From: Sediminibacterium salmoneum NBRC 103935
Lineage (GTDB): Bacteria > Bacteroidota > Bacteroidia > Chitinophagales > Chitinophagaceae
Length of the DNA stretch: 62,491 bases
Direction: 5' to 3'
Assembly (NCBI RefSeq): GCF_000511175.1
Contig: NZ_KI866530.1
Coordinates: 2,912,705 to 2,975,195, forward strand
Part shown: piece by piece, positions 36,331 through 46,183 of the stretch
Position numbering within the stretch: position 1 is the stretch's first letter
Layout of the letters: every line of letters begins with the position of its first letter
Translations under genes and position numbers: made by a program
Notes under the pieces: generated by a model
What the model was told of the DNA's origin: nothing
What the model saw: the letters and a program-made list of their open reading frames with translations, nothing else
The model's database searches: none

Positions 36331-37593
36331 TACCTTTTCAATGGCTTTGGCTTTTAATAAACATTCCTGATACTCCTGTTCCGGATCACTGTAAATGGTG
36401 ATGCCACTGCCTACCAGATAGCTCAGGTATTTATTTGCGTTGTTGTATAAGATGCTTCTGATTACAACATTAAAATCAAAATCCTGATTGGGTTTTATAT
36501 ATCCTACTGCACCTGAAAAGATTCCCCTTTCTATAGGTTCGTATTGACGAATTAGTTCCATTACCTTTTTCTTGGGTGCGCCAGTCATACTACCCATCGG
36601 GAAGCTTGCCTGGATAATTTCATTCATGCCATTTTCAGGCAAGAGTTCACCTGTTATGGTCGAAATCATCTGGTGAACCTGAGGAAAACTATAGATGCCG
36701 AATAATTCTGAAACAGAAACAGAACCTGCTTTGCAAACCCGGCTTAAATCGTTTCTTACCAGGTCTACTACCATTACATTTTCACTTTTGTCTTTTAGGC
36801 TGTTCGACAGCTGCTCCCTTAATTGATTATCTGTATTTAAATTGTTCAGGTCTCTTTTGAGCGTGCCCTTAATGGGCTGCGACCATACTTGGCTGCCCTC
36901 TTTTTTTAACCATCTTTCCGGACTGGCACAAAGTAAATGTGCATTGTTTTCTTTGTAGTAACAGGCGAAAGGATTGGGCGATAATCGGGTTAGCTGACGA
37001 TATACAGCAGCCGGATCTAATTCAATGTTTTCAGCAAAAAATTCCTGGCAGAAATTAATTTCATAACAGTCTCCATCCTGAATATGCTTCAATAAATCCT
37101 GAATAGTTTGCAAATAAGCTTCTCTGCTGGTTCTGGGGGCGCAGTGAATGGAATGCTGCATCCCTTCCTTGATTGCTATATTGCTGATTTCGCTGAAGAT
37201 AAGTTCCGGATCTTTGGAATAAGACTCAATAATAAGTTCCTGATTGCTTAAATGCAGAATATGGTCGGGTCTGAAAAAAAAAGCATCACTGAATCCTGCC
37301 GGATGCTTAGGCTGGGTTCTTAAGTTTTGAAGTGTATTGTATTCGTAGGAAAAATGACCGAATAGCCAGTCTTGCTCTTCTTTGTAAAATGCGTCAATGG
37401 CTGCTGCAGTGTTGGCGCCCCTGATTACCTGCAAAGCACCTGCCGCAGCCAGGCAATCCACAGAGTGATGAGGTAACTGGTATTGATGATTATCTAAAAA
37501 AGAGCAAACACCAAATGGTTGAATCCATTGTAGTATTTGCTCTTTCACATGCGGCATTTCATTTATAGAGAATGCCTTATTATTTCTTTTCAA
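36319..37593 (-). CDS. pabB: Aminodeoxychorismate synthase component I
   Basis: PabB turns chorismate and ammonia into 4-amino-4-deoxychorismate for folate synthesis. The 424-residue chain belongs to the chorismate-binding TrpE/PabB/MenF superfamily: DGDCYEINFCQEF, WSQPIKGTLKRD, VMVVDLVRNDLSRV and FPMGSMTGAPKKKVMELI. It is shorter than TrpE (about 470-500), and no trp gene is adjacent, which favours PabB. No pabA or pabC lies beside it. The next gene upstream starts 13 bases away on the same strand. Confidence 0.88.
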   Translation of the reverse strand: MKRNNKAFSINEMPHVKEQILQWIQPFGVCSFLDNHQYQLPHHSVDCLAAAGALQVIRGANTAAAIDAFYKEEQDWLFGHFSYEYNTLQNLRTQPKHPAGFSDAFFFRPDHILHLSNQELIIESYSKDPELIFSEISNIAIKEGMQHSIHCAPRTSREAYLQTIQDLLKHIQDGDCYEINFCQEFFAENIELDPAAVYRQLTRLSPNPFACYYKENNAHLLCASPERWLKKEGSQVWSQPIKGTLKRDLNNLNTDNQLREQLSNSLKDKSENVMVVDLVRNDLSRVCKAGSVSVSELFGIYSFPQVHQMISTITGELLPENGMNEIIQASFPMGSMTGAPKKKVMELIRQYEPIERGIFSGAVGYIKPNQDFDFNVVIRSILYNNANKYLSYLVGSGITIYSDPEQEYQECLLKAKAIEKVLGY

Positions 37594-37606
37594 AAATGAT
37601 TCTTAT

Positions 37607-38056
37607 TTAGAAGTCATCGTCTTCGTCGTCATCAAAACCACCACTCTTATCATTGAAGAGATCAAATTCTTTAAAGTCTTCGTCTACTTTAAAATCATCT
37701 TCTTCCTCGTCTTTCTTTTTACCTCCGGTTGCTTTTTTCCCTTTGCTCTTAGGCAGGTCAAATTCATCGAAGTCGGGATCCCAACTGTCGTCTTCTTCAG
37801 AAGCTTCCCAATCGTCTTCAACATCTTCTGCTTCGTCATCGATGTCGTCGTCGTCGTCATCAGACTTTTTCTTTGCAGATGATTTACTGCCTGTTTTCTT
37901 GGCGGTAGACTTTACCTCCAGTTCATCATCTTCAAAATCATCATCATCGTCATCATCTTCCTTCTTTTTTGCTTTAGGAGATGGTTTACTTGCCGCTGCT
38001 TTAGCGGGCACTTTCGGGGTGGAGGATTTCTTATCCTTATCAGACTTCGCTGCCAT
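37607..38056 (-). CDS. Low-complexity Asp/Glu/Lys-rich protein
   Basis: A 149-residue protein made of alternating basic (Lys/Ala/Ser/Pro) and acidic (poly-Asp/Glu) blocks, for example KAKKKEDDDDDDDFEDDELE and the C-terminal GGFDDDEDDDF. It has no signal peptide or membrane segment and is probably disordered. Similar mixed-charge proteins occur across Chitinophagaceae without known function; a nucleoid or RNA-associated role is a guess. It lies 13 bases upstream of pabB and has its own -7 element. The gene's GAT/GAC-rich base use differs from its neighbours because of composition only. Confidence 0.75.
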   Translation of the reverse strand: MAAKSDKDKKSSTPKVPAKAAASKPSPKAKKKEDDDDDDDFEDDELEVKSTAKKTGSKSSAKKKSDDDDDDIDDEAEDVEDDWEASEEDDSWDPDFDEFDLPKSKGKKATGGKKKDEEEDDFKVDEDFKEFDLFNDKSGGFDDDEDDDF

Positions 38057-38091
38057 ATTTCTAATAAGATTTAGAGCGTAAAATTTGTACG

Positions 38092-38099
38092 CAAAATTA
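38092..38099 (-). promoter_or_regulatory. Predicted -7 element of the acidic protein-pabB pair (TAATTTTG)
   Basis: TAATTTTG on the minus strand fits TAnnTTTG, 35 bases before the ATG at 38056. A small inverted repeat GCGTA/TACGC (38076-38092) follows at the expected transcript start. Confidence 0.45.
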
Positions 38100-38142
38100 T
38101 ATTAACCAAATAAATTTTTCAATATCAAATCAAATGCCAAAA

Positions 38143-39405
38143 CTACAGGGGTACAATCTGGTCTCTTCCTGGTCCGTTCGATACAAACTTAACAGGTGCA
38201 CCCACATAATTGTTGATGAAATCTATATAAGTATTCATTTCTGTTGGTAAAGCATCTGCCGTCTTAATCTGGGAAGTATCTGTATTCCATCCCTTGAATG
38301 ATTTCAGAACAGGACTGATTTTTGCTCTTGAAATCTGGTAAGGAACTTCTTCTGAAATGGTTCCATTAACATCATAGGCAGTACAAACTTCCAGTTGATT
38401 AAAGCTATCCAATACATCTGCCTTGGTCATGATGATTTTGTTAACCCCATTAATCATGCAGGTATATTTTAAGGCAACCAGATCTATCCAGCCACAACGT
38501 CTTGGTCTGCCGGTAGTTGCGCCAAATTCGCTGCCTATCTTTCTTAGCTCTTCTCCTGTAGCGTCTTCCAGTTCAGTTGGGAATGGACCGCTACCCACAC
38601 GGGTACAATACGCTTTGGACACACCCATTACATCATTGATTTTTTTAGGTGATACCCCAAGACCTGTGCAAACACCCGCAGAAATGGTATTGGAAGATGT
38701 AACAAACGGGAAGGTTCCGAAATCAATATCCAACATACTTCCCTGCGCACCTTCGGCCAATACTTTCTTGCCTTTGGTAATTTCATTGTTGATGAAATAT
38801 TCGCAGTTGATTACATTTAATGTTTTCAAAAACTCCAAAGCTTCAAAGAATTCATCTTCCCAGCTGGAAATATCTTCAATGAAATGGAAATTGTCCAGTA
38901 ATTTCTGGTGCTTCAGACGAAGCTTAATATATTGACTGGTAAAATTCTTATCGAGTAAATCCCCTACGCGCAACGCATTTCTTCCGGTTTTATCCATGTA
39001 TGCCGGGCCAATGCCTTTCAGGGTAGAACCAATTTTGCTTTCTCCCTTGGATAATTCTGAAGCTTTGTCAAGTGCTCTGTGAGTAGGAACAATAATATTG
39101 GTACGTTCAGAGATGAACAAATTTTTGCGAACATCAATGCCATGAGCAGCAACCGCATCACACTCTCTTTTCAAGGTAACCGGATCTAATACAACCCCGC
39201 CACCAATGATATTGATTTTATTCTGATGAAAAATACCTGAGGGAATCTGGTGTAATACCATTTTCTTGCCTTCTACATACAATGTATGTCCGGCATTTGG
39301 ACCACCCTGAAAACGGGCTACGATATCATAATTCGGTGCAAAATAGTCTACTATTTTACCCTTTCCTTCATCACCCCATTGTAAGCCTAATATTACGTCA
39401 ACCAT
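38143..39405 (-). CDS. purA: Adenylosuccinate synthase
   Basis: PurA joins IMP and aspartate using GTP, the first committed step to AMP. The 420-residue protein begins VDVILGLQWGDEGKGKIVDYF, with the GTP-binding GDEGKGK loop and catalytic Asp at about residue 12. GGPNAGHTLYV, GSTLKGIGPAYMDKTGRN, EGAQGSMLDIDFGTFPFVTSS and TGRPRRCGWIDL follow. All these are invariant PurA blocks. Confidence 0.97.
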   Translation of the reverse strand: MVDVILGLQWGDEGKGKIVDYFAPNYDIVARFQGGPNAGHTLYVEGKKMVLHQIPSGIFHQNKINIIGGGVVLDPVTLKRECDAVAAHGIDVRKNLFISERTNIIVPTHRALDKASELSKGESKIGSTLKGIGPAYMDKTGRNALRVGDLLDKNFTSQYIKLRLKHQKLLDNFHFIEDISSWEDEFFEALEFLKTLNVINCEYFINNEITKGKKVLAEGAQGSMLDIDFGTFPFVTSSNTISAGVCTGLGVSPKKINDVMGVSKAYCTRVGSGPFPTELEDATGEELRKIGSEFGATTGRPRRCGWIDLVALKYTCMINGVNKIIMTKADVLDSFNQLEVCTAYDVNGTISEEVPYQISRAKISPVLKSFKGWNTDTSQIKTADALPTEMNTYIDFINNYVGAPVKFVSNGPGRDQIVPL

Positions 39406-39423
39406 AGTTTATTTTCTAAGGGG

Positions 39424-39431
39424 CAAAAATA
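39424..39431 (-). promoter_or_regulatory. Predicted -7 element of purA (TATTTTTG)
   Basis: TATTTTTG on the minus strand fits TAnnTTTG and lies 18 bases before the purA ATG, in the 57-base gap after rel. Confidence 0.45.
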
Positions 39432-39462
39432 AGGGATAAGAAGAAGAGTAAACAGTAAAACT

Positions 39463-41724
39463 TTAGGCTTCTTTCTCTGTATCGAATCTGTCAACGGTTT
39501 GAATACCATTTAAAGATTTCAGACGGTTCACCAGTTCTTCCAGTTCTTCTTTATCGTGTACGAATACCTTAATGATGCCTTCAAACAAACCTTCTTTAGA
39601 ATCAATGCTAAGCCCGGAAATATTGATGCGCAAATCGCCACTGATTACATTGGTGATTTTATTAATAACACCCACATCATCTAGCCCAACAATCTTTAAA
39701 CCAGTCAGGAAAGAGATTTCCTTGTTCTTCGCCCATTTGGTTTTCACCACTCTGTGTCCGTAATTGGCCAGTAGCTGGGTGGCATTGGGGCAGTTGGTTC
39801 GGTGTATAATCAATCCTTTTCCTGTGCTTACAAAACCAAATACGTCGTCGCCAGGAATGGGGCTGCAGCATTTGGCAAGCGTGTACATGATTTTATCACT
39901 GCTCTCGCCAAATATGATTAATTCAGAGTCTTTTTTAGAAACGGATTTGCTGGAATCTACCACCGTTTCGGGAATCACTATTTTGGGTTTGGGAATTTCA
40001 ATTTTGTCGCCCAGAATCTGAAAGTCTTTCAGCTCTTTCAGGTCGATGGCTTTGGTGGCAATTTTATAATGCAGGTCCAGTGCAGAATTCACTTTGTAAA
40101 ACTGGGTCAGTTCCTCAATATTGTACTGACTGTAAGCGGCTCCCAGCGATTCCAGTCTTCTCTGTAAAACGTATTTGCCGTCTTCTGCAATCTTTCTTTT
40201 TTCTTCCCTTAAACTGTCTTTTATTTTATTCTTGGCCTTGGCGGTAACCACCATATTCAGCCAGTCTTCTGAAGGTTTTTGTTTGTTGCTGGTTATGATT
40301 TCAATCTGATCGCCGCTTCTTAATTTATGCCCAATCGGAACCAGTTTGTGGTGCACTTTTGCGCCAATACATTTGGTGCCAATGGCAGAGTGGATGGAAA
40401 ACGCAAAATCAAGTGCGGTACTACCCGTAGGCAACATTTTCACTTCCCCTTTGGGCGTGTAAACATAAATTTCTTCGGCTAAAAAAGAAGTTTTAAAGTC
40501 CTGAAGGAAATCCACACCATCGGTGTCAGGTGCACTCAATACTTCGCGGATCTGCCCGAACCATTTGTCAAAGCGGTCTTCATCGTTTCCTTCTTTCCCT
40601 TCCTTGTATTTAAAGTGTGCGGCAAGTCCTTTCTCCGCAATTTCATTCATCCTTTTGGTTCTGATCTGCACTTCCACCCATTTACCCTGGGGCCCCATCA
40701 CGGTGGTGTGCAAGGCTTCGTATCCATTGCTCTTTGGGTTGCTTAACCAGTCTCTTAATCTTTCCGGGGAGGGATTGTACTCGTCGGTAATCATAGAGTA
40801 CACTTTCCAGCACTGTTCCTTCTCTTTTTCGGGAGGGGCATTCAATATAACACGGATGGCAAACAAGTCATAGACTTCTTCAAAGGCAACTGCTTTTTTC
40901 TTGATTTTATTCCAGATGGAGTGAATGCTCTTGGGCCTTCCGTAAATTTCAAAATCAAAATCGGCCGCAATTAGTTTTTCCCGGATCGGACGAATGAATT
41001 CATTGATATAACGGGTTCTTTCTCTTTTGGTTTCCGCCAGTTTCTTCGCAATATCCCGGTAAGCCTCTGGTTCCATGTATTTCATGGAAAGGTCTTCCAG
41101 CTCTGTCTTGATATTGTATAATCCCATGCGGTGAGCCAGGGGAGCATAGACCCAAACGGTTTCCGAAGCAATCTTCAATTGCTTCTCCCGCTTCATATGG
41201 TCCAGAGTACGCATATTGTGCAGTCTGTCAGAAAGCTTTATCAGTATTACTCTTGGGTCATCGGTTAGTGTCAGCAATATTTTTTTAAAGTTCTCTGCCT
41301 GCTGACTGGTATTGGTGTCCATAACACCGGAAATCTTGGTGAGTCCGTCCACAATTTTGGCAATCTCGGTGCCAAATTCCATTTCAATATCTTCCAGCGT
41401 AATATCAGTGTCTTCCACCGTGTCGTGTAAAAGTGCACAGATGCTACTTCTTACCCCCAGTCCAATTTCTTCCACACAAATCATGGCCACCGCTATCGGA
41501 TGCAGAATATAGGGCTCCCCACTTTTTCTGCGCATGGTTTTGTGGGCATTGGCTGCCATTTCAAAAGCGGTACGCAATAATTCCTTGTCCCCTTTTTTTA
41601 ATTTGGGTCTCAGCGCTTTTAATAAAGCACGGTAATGGCGAATGATTTCTTTTTTTTCCTGCTCTTCGTTCAGGGTATACTTGGCTAAAGCGGGCTCTAA
41701 AGGCTGAATTGGGGCTGCATCCAT
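39463..41724 (-). CDS. rel: Bifunctional (p)ppGpp synthetase/hydrolase Rel
   Basis: A 753-residue stringent-response enzyme with all canonical domains. The HD hydrolase (about 50-200) has the HD pair in ALLHDTVEDTDITLED. The synthetase follows (about 250-370, YGRPKSIHSIWNKIKKK, FAIRVIL), then TGS (about 410-470, VYTPKGEVKMLPTGSTALDF), the helical/CC region with CCSPIPGDDVFGF and the C-terminal ACT domain. Hydrolase residues look intact, so it is a two-way enzyme, probably the only long RSH here. Its promoter diverges from the MsbA-like ABC gene, and the -7 box is 6 bases from the ATG. Confidence 0.95.
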   Translation of the reverse strand: MDAAPIQPLEPALAKYTLNEEQEKKEIIRHYRALLKALRPKLKKGDKELLRTAFEMAANAHKTMRRKSGEPYILHPIAVAMICVEEIGLGVRSSICALLHDTVEDTDITLEDIEMEFGTEIAKIVDGLTKISGVMDTNTSQQAENFKKILLTLTDDPRVILIKLSDRLHNMRTLDHMKREKQLKIASETVWVYAPLAHRMGLYNIKTELEDLSMKYMEPEAYRDIAKKLAETKRERTRYINEFIRPIREKLIAADFDFEIYGRPKSIHSIWNKIKKKAVAFEEVYDLFAIRVILNAPPEKEKEQCWKVYSMITDEYNPSPERLRDWLSNPKSNGYEALHTTVMGPQGKWVEVQIRTKRMNEIAEKGLAAHFKYKEGKEGNDEDRFDKWFGQIREVLSAPDTDGVDFLQDFKTSFLAEEIYVYTPKGEVKMLPTGSTALDFAFSIHSAIGTKCIGAKVHHKLVPIGHKLRSGDQIEIITSNKQKPSEDWLNMVVTAKAKNKIKDSLREEKRKIAEDGKYVLQRRLESLGAAYSQYNIEELTQFYKVNSALDLHYKIATKAIDLKELKDFQILGDKIEIPKPKIVIPETVVDSSKSVSKKDSELIIFGESSDKIMYTLAKCCSPIPGDDVFGFVSTGKGLIIHRTNCPNATQLLANYGHRVVKTKWAKNKEISFLTGLKIVGLDDVGVINKITNVISGDLRINISGLSIDSKEGLFEGIIKVFVHDKEELEELVNRLKSLNGIQTVDRFDTEKEA

Positions 41725-41730
41725 ACCTTA

Positions 41731-41738
41731 CAAAGATA
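41731..41738 (-). promoter_or_regulatory. Predicted -7 element of rel (TATCTTTG)
   Basis: TATCTTTG on the minus strand fits TAnnTTTG and ends only 6 bases before the rel ATG at 41724, so the transcript probably starts at or next to the start codon (leaderless). Confidence 0.55.
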
Positions 41739-41764
41739 CAAAATGCCTGATTTTATTTTCTGTT

Positions 41765-41772
41765 TACCTTTG
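41765..41772 (+). promoter_or_regulatory. Predicted -7 element of the MsbA-like ABC gene (TACCTTTG)
   Basis: TACCTTTG fits TAnnTTTG and ends 6 bases before ATG 41779. It supports that start over an in-frame ATG at 41743 upstream of the element, and suggests a leaderless message. Confidence 0.55.
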
Positions 41773-41778
41773 CGCTCC

Positions 41779-43596
41779 ATGAGTGCAGCCGAAAAAAAGA
41801 AAATATTTGACTTTAGTGTTTTACAGCGCATCTTTTTTTTCGTTAAACCCTATAAAAAATATTTCTATCTCAGCTTATTGCTGGCCATTTTCATGGCGAT
41901 TGCAGCCCCCATCAGACCTTATCTGATTCAGCTCACGGTAAACGGGGCAACCGGTAAGGTAAATCAGGTGCCCGATTGGGTTCGCATTGTTTTGTTCGGA
42001 CATGATTTAAGCGATGTCAGCCGTTTTATTATATCGGTAACCATTTTTCAGATTGCCTTTATTCTCCTGGAAACCAGTATCCGTTTCTTATTTTCTTATA
42101 TCACAGCCTGGATGGGCCAGCATGTGGTAAAGGATTTAAGGGTAACTGTGTATAAAAAGGTGTTGGGCTTAAACCTCAGGCAGTTCGATCAAACCCCAAT
42201 TGGAACTTTAACCACCCGAACCATCAATGATATTGAAAGCATCAACGAAATTTTTTCAGATGGCTTAATACCCATCGTGGCCGACCTGCTTACCATTATT
42301 ATTACCCTGGGCACCATGTTCTATATGGACTGGAAGCTAACCCTGGTTTGTCTTACGCCCTTTCCTATCATGATTATTGCCACATATTATTTTAAGGAAA
42401 GCGTTAATAAAAGTTTTATTCAGGTTCGCAATGCGGTGGCAGCTTTGAATGCATTTGTACAGGAACATATTACCGGAATGCAGGTGGTGCAGGCTTTTGC
42501 AGCAGAGGAAAAAGAGGCCAAAGCTTTTCAGGAGATCAATAAGAAGCACCGGGATGCGAATATTCACGCCATTTTTGCTTACAGTGTGTTTTTTCCTGTG
42601 GTAGAAGTAGTGTTGGCATTGAGCATGGGTATTCTGGTATGGTGGATTGCAGATCAAACCCTGGATGCAGGCTTGCTGGTGGCATTTATATTATACCTGA
42701 ACCAGATTTTCCGCCCGCTGCGGGTGATTGCCGACAAGTTCAATGTGTTGCAAATGGGGATGATTGCCGGTGAAAGGGTTTTGAAAGTGTTGGACAATAC
42801 AGATGAGTTGAAGCCCAGTGCGGCAGATGCTTACCGCCCTGCAAAGATTCGCGGGGATATCCGTTTTAAGGAGGTTAGTTTTTCCTATACGGGCACACAG
42901 AACGTATTGCATGGAATTAATTTTGAAGTAAAAGCAGGAGAAACCGTAGCCCTGGTAGGACATACCGGGAGCGGAAAGACTTCCATCATCAGCCTGCTCA
43001 ACCGACTTTACCAGATTCAGGAAGGGGAGATTTCTATTGATGGGGTGGATATCAGCCGCTGGGATACGGACTGTCTGCGCAGCGGCATTGGCGTTGTTTT
43101 ACAAGACGTTTTCTTGTTTTCGGGTACTATAATGGACAATATTACCCTTAGAAACCCGGCGATTTCAATCCAACAGGTAGAAGAAGCCGCCAGAATGATT
43201 GGGGTTCATGATTTTATTATGCAATTACCCGGAGGATACCAGTACAATGTAATGGAAAGGGGGAGTACACTCAGTCTGGGTCAAAGGCAGTTGATTTCCT
43301 TTATCAGGGCTTTATTATACGACCCGGCTATTTTAATTCTTGACGAAGCCACTTCTTCTATTGATACCGAGAGCGAGTTGCTGATAGAAAAAGCCATTGA
43401 TACCCTGATTGCCGGCCGTACCTCCATTGTGATTGCCCATCGGTTGAGCACCATACGTAAAGCCAACCAAATCATTGTGTTAGACAAGGGAGAATTAAAG
43501 GAAAAAGGGAATCATGCCGAGCTGCTGAGGGTGGGAGGATTCTATGCCCGATTACACGAAATGCAGTTTGGGAAAAAGAAAGCCGTTTTGCAATAA
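41779..43596 (+). CDS. MsbA-like ABC exporter (fused permease and ATPase)
   Basis: A 605-residue half-transporter with an N-terminal six-helix membrane domain (about 25-320) and a C-terminal ATPase. Walker A is VGHTGSGKTS, Q-loop VLQDVFLFSG, signature LSLGQRQL, Walker B AILILDEATSSIDTES, H-loop IAHRLSTI. It works as a homo- or heterodimer. MsbA-like proteins flip lipid A or lipids, but close relatives export drugs or peptides, so the substrate is unknown. The start is placed at 41779 because of the promoter element just upstream. Confidence 0.88.
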   Translation: MSAAEKKKIFDFSVLQRIFFFVKPYKKYFYLSLLLAIFMAIAAPIRPYLIQLTVNGATGKVNQVPDWVRIVLFGHDLSDVSRFIISVTIFQIAFILLETSIRFLFSYITAWMGQHVVKDLRVTVYKKVLGLNLRQFDQTPIGTLTTRTINDIESINEIFSDGLIPIVADLLTIIITLGTMFYMDWKLTLVCLTPFPIMIIATYYFKESVNKSFIQVRNAVAALNAFVQEHITGMQVVQAFAAEEKEAKAFQEINKKHRDANIHAIFAYSVFFPVVEVVLALSMGILVWWIADQTLDAGLLVAFILYLNQIFRPLRVIADKFNVLQMGMIAGERVLKVLDNTDELKPSAADAYRPAKIRGDIRFKEVSFSYTGTQNVLHGINFEVKAGETVALVGHTGSGKTSIISLLNRLYQIQEGEISIDGVDISRWDTDCLRSGIGVVLQDVFLFSGTIMDNITLRNPAISIQQVEEAARMIGVHDFIMQLPGGYQYNVMERGSTLSLGQRQLISFIRALLYDPAILILDEATSSIDTESELLIEKAIDTLIAGRTSIVIAHRLSTIRKANQIIVLDKGELKEKGNHAELLRVGGFYARLHEMQFGKKKAVLQ

Positions 43597-43614
43597 ATAT
43601 ACCCCATCTACCCT

Positions 43615-43622
43615 TATCTTTG
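43615..43622 (+). promoter_or_regulatory. Predicted -7 element of the atp operon (TATCTTTG)
   Basis: TATCTTTG fits TAnnTTTG and lies 14 bases before the atpB ATG at 43637, just after the ABC gene stop. The nearest TTTG upstream is 24 bases away, longer than the usual 19-20. Confidence 0.5.
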
Positions 43623-43636
43623 CCGCAAATTTAGAG

Positions 43637-45000
<1,364 letters not shown>

Positions 45001-45012
45001 TTGCACCAACTT

Positions 45013-45051
45013 ATTACTGCATCGTGCGCACAGGGCAAGCGATGCAGTAAT
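45013..45051 (+). promoter_or_regulatory. Intercistronic hairpin between atpE and atpF
   Basis: A perfect 12-bp stem ATTACTGCATCG / CGATGCAGTAAT (45013-45024, 45040-45051) with a 15-base loop fills the 86-base gap after atpE. Only CTTT follows, so it is not a classic terminator. It may protect the atpE end of the message or act as a partial stop that raises c over the following subunits. Confidence 0.7.
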
Positions 45052-45086
45052 CTTTACCTTAACTATTGAAGTTTTAAAACTATAAT

Positions 45087-45581
45087 ATGGAATTGTTAAA
45101 CCCCGGATTAGGATTGTTGGTATGGACTTTACTGGCTTTCCTGATTGTATTCTTCTTGTTAAAAAGCTTAGCGTGGAAGCCCATCCTGTCTACTTTAAAA
45201 GAAAGAGAAACAGGTATTGCTGATGCAATTGCTTCTGCTGATAAGGTTAAAGCTGAAATGGCTGCCTTGAAAAATGAGAATGAAGTAATGATGGCCAAAG
45301 CCCGTGAAGAAAGAGCCGTGATGATTAAGGAAGCCAAGGAAACAGCTGATAAAATGGTTGCAGATGCGAAAGAAAAAGCGAAAGCTGAGTTTGATCGTAT
45401 TGTTGCTGAAGCACAAACTGCCATTACACAACAAAAGAATGCTGCTTTAACCGATGTAAAAAATCAGGTTGGCTCTCTTGTTATTGAAGTAGCAGAGAAA
45501 GTGTTGAGCAGAGAGTTGAGCAATAAGAGTGAACAAGAGAATTATATTAAACAATTAGCTGAAGGCGTTAAATTGAACTAA
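45087..45581 (+). CDS. atpF: ATP synthase F0 subunit b
   Basis: The 164-residue peripheral-stalk protein has one N-terminal membrane helix (LGLLVWTLLAFLIVFFLL) and a long charged coiled coil (about 30-150, rich in Ala, Glu and Lys), including AEKVLSRELSNKSEQENYIKQL at the delta-binding end. It is the single b-type gene of the operon, so it probably works as a homodimer. atpH begins 2 bases after its stop. Confidence 0.94.
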   Translation: MELLNPGLGLLVWTLLAFLIVFFLLKSLAWKPILSTLKERETGIADAIASADKVKAEMAALKNENEVMMAKAREERAVMIKEAKETADKMVADAKEKAKAEFDRIVAEAQTAITQQKNAALTDVKNQVGSLVIEVAEKVLSRELSNKSEQENYIKQLAEGVKLN

Positions 45582-45583
45582 GC

Positions 45584-46147
45584 ATGTCGAACCCAAGATT
45601 AGCAGACCGTTATGCCAAAAGCCTGGTTGATCTTTCTATAGAGAAAAATCAACTGGACGCTGTTCGTGCTGATATGCTATATATTCAGGCTGTTTGTAAA
45701 ACCAGCCGGGATTTTCTGAACATGTTGAAAAGCCCGATCATTAAAGCTGACCAGAAAGAGAAAATTGTTTCTGCAGTTATTAATGGTAAAGTGTCTGAAT
45801 TAACTGGTTTGTTCAGTAATCTTTTGGTAAAGAAAGGACGCGAAAGCGATCTTCCTGAAATTGCCAATGCATTTATACAGCAGTACAACAAGTTAAAAGG
45901 AATACATCAGGTAAAGCTGATTACTGCAGCACCTGTTTCTGATGAATTGAAAAAATCCATTGAAGCCAGTGTTCAAAAAGCAAATAATTTTGCAACCGTT
46001 GAACTGGAAGCATTGGTGGATGAGAAACTGATTGGTGGGTTTGTTCTGGAGTTCGATAATAAGCAGGTTGATGCCAGCATTGCCAGTGATTTACGTGCCA
46101 TCAGAAAGCAGTTCATGGACAATCAGTTTGTTTCTAATATTAGATAA
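45584..46147 (+). CDS. atpH: ATP synthase F1 subunit delta
   Basis: A 187-residue OSCP/delta subunit that links the peripheral stalk to the alpha subunits. The N-terminal helical domain starts NPRLADRYAKSLVDLSIEKNQ, and the C-terminal strands include LVDEKLIGGFVLEFDNKQVDASI, the characteristic delta signature. It sits 2 bases after atpF and 36 before atpA, so it is clearly co-transcribed. Confidence 0.95.
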   Translation: MSNPRLADRYAKSLVDLSIEKNQLDAVRADMLYIQAVCKTSRDFLNMLKSPIIKADQKEKIVSAVINGKVSELTGLFSNLLVKKGRESDLPEIANAFIQQYNKLKGIHQVKLITAAPVSDELKKSIEASVQKANNFATVELEALVDEKLIGGFVLEFDNKQVDASIASDLRAIRKQFMDNQFVSNIR

Positions 46148-46183
46148 TAGTATACATTAAGATCAACTTTTAAATCATACAAA

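Noticed and set aside
37653..38081. Plus-strand Ser-rich reading frame opposite the Asp/Lys-rich gene
   Set aside because: It is produced by the complement of GAT/GAC/GAA codons and has no independent support.
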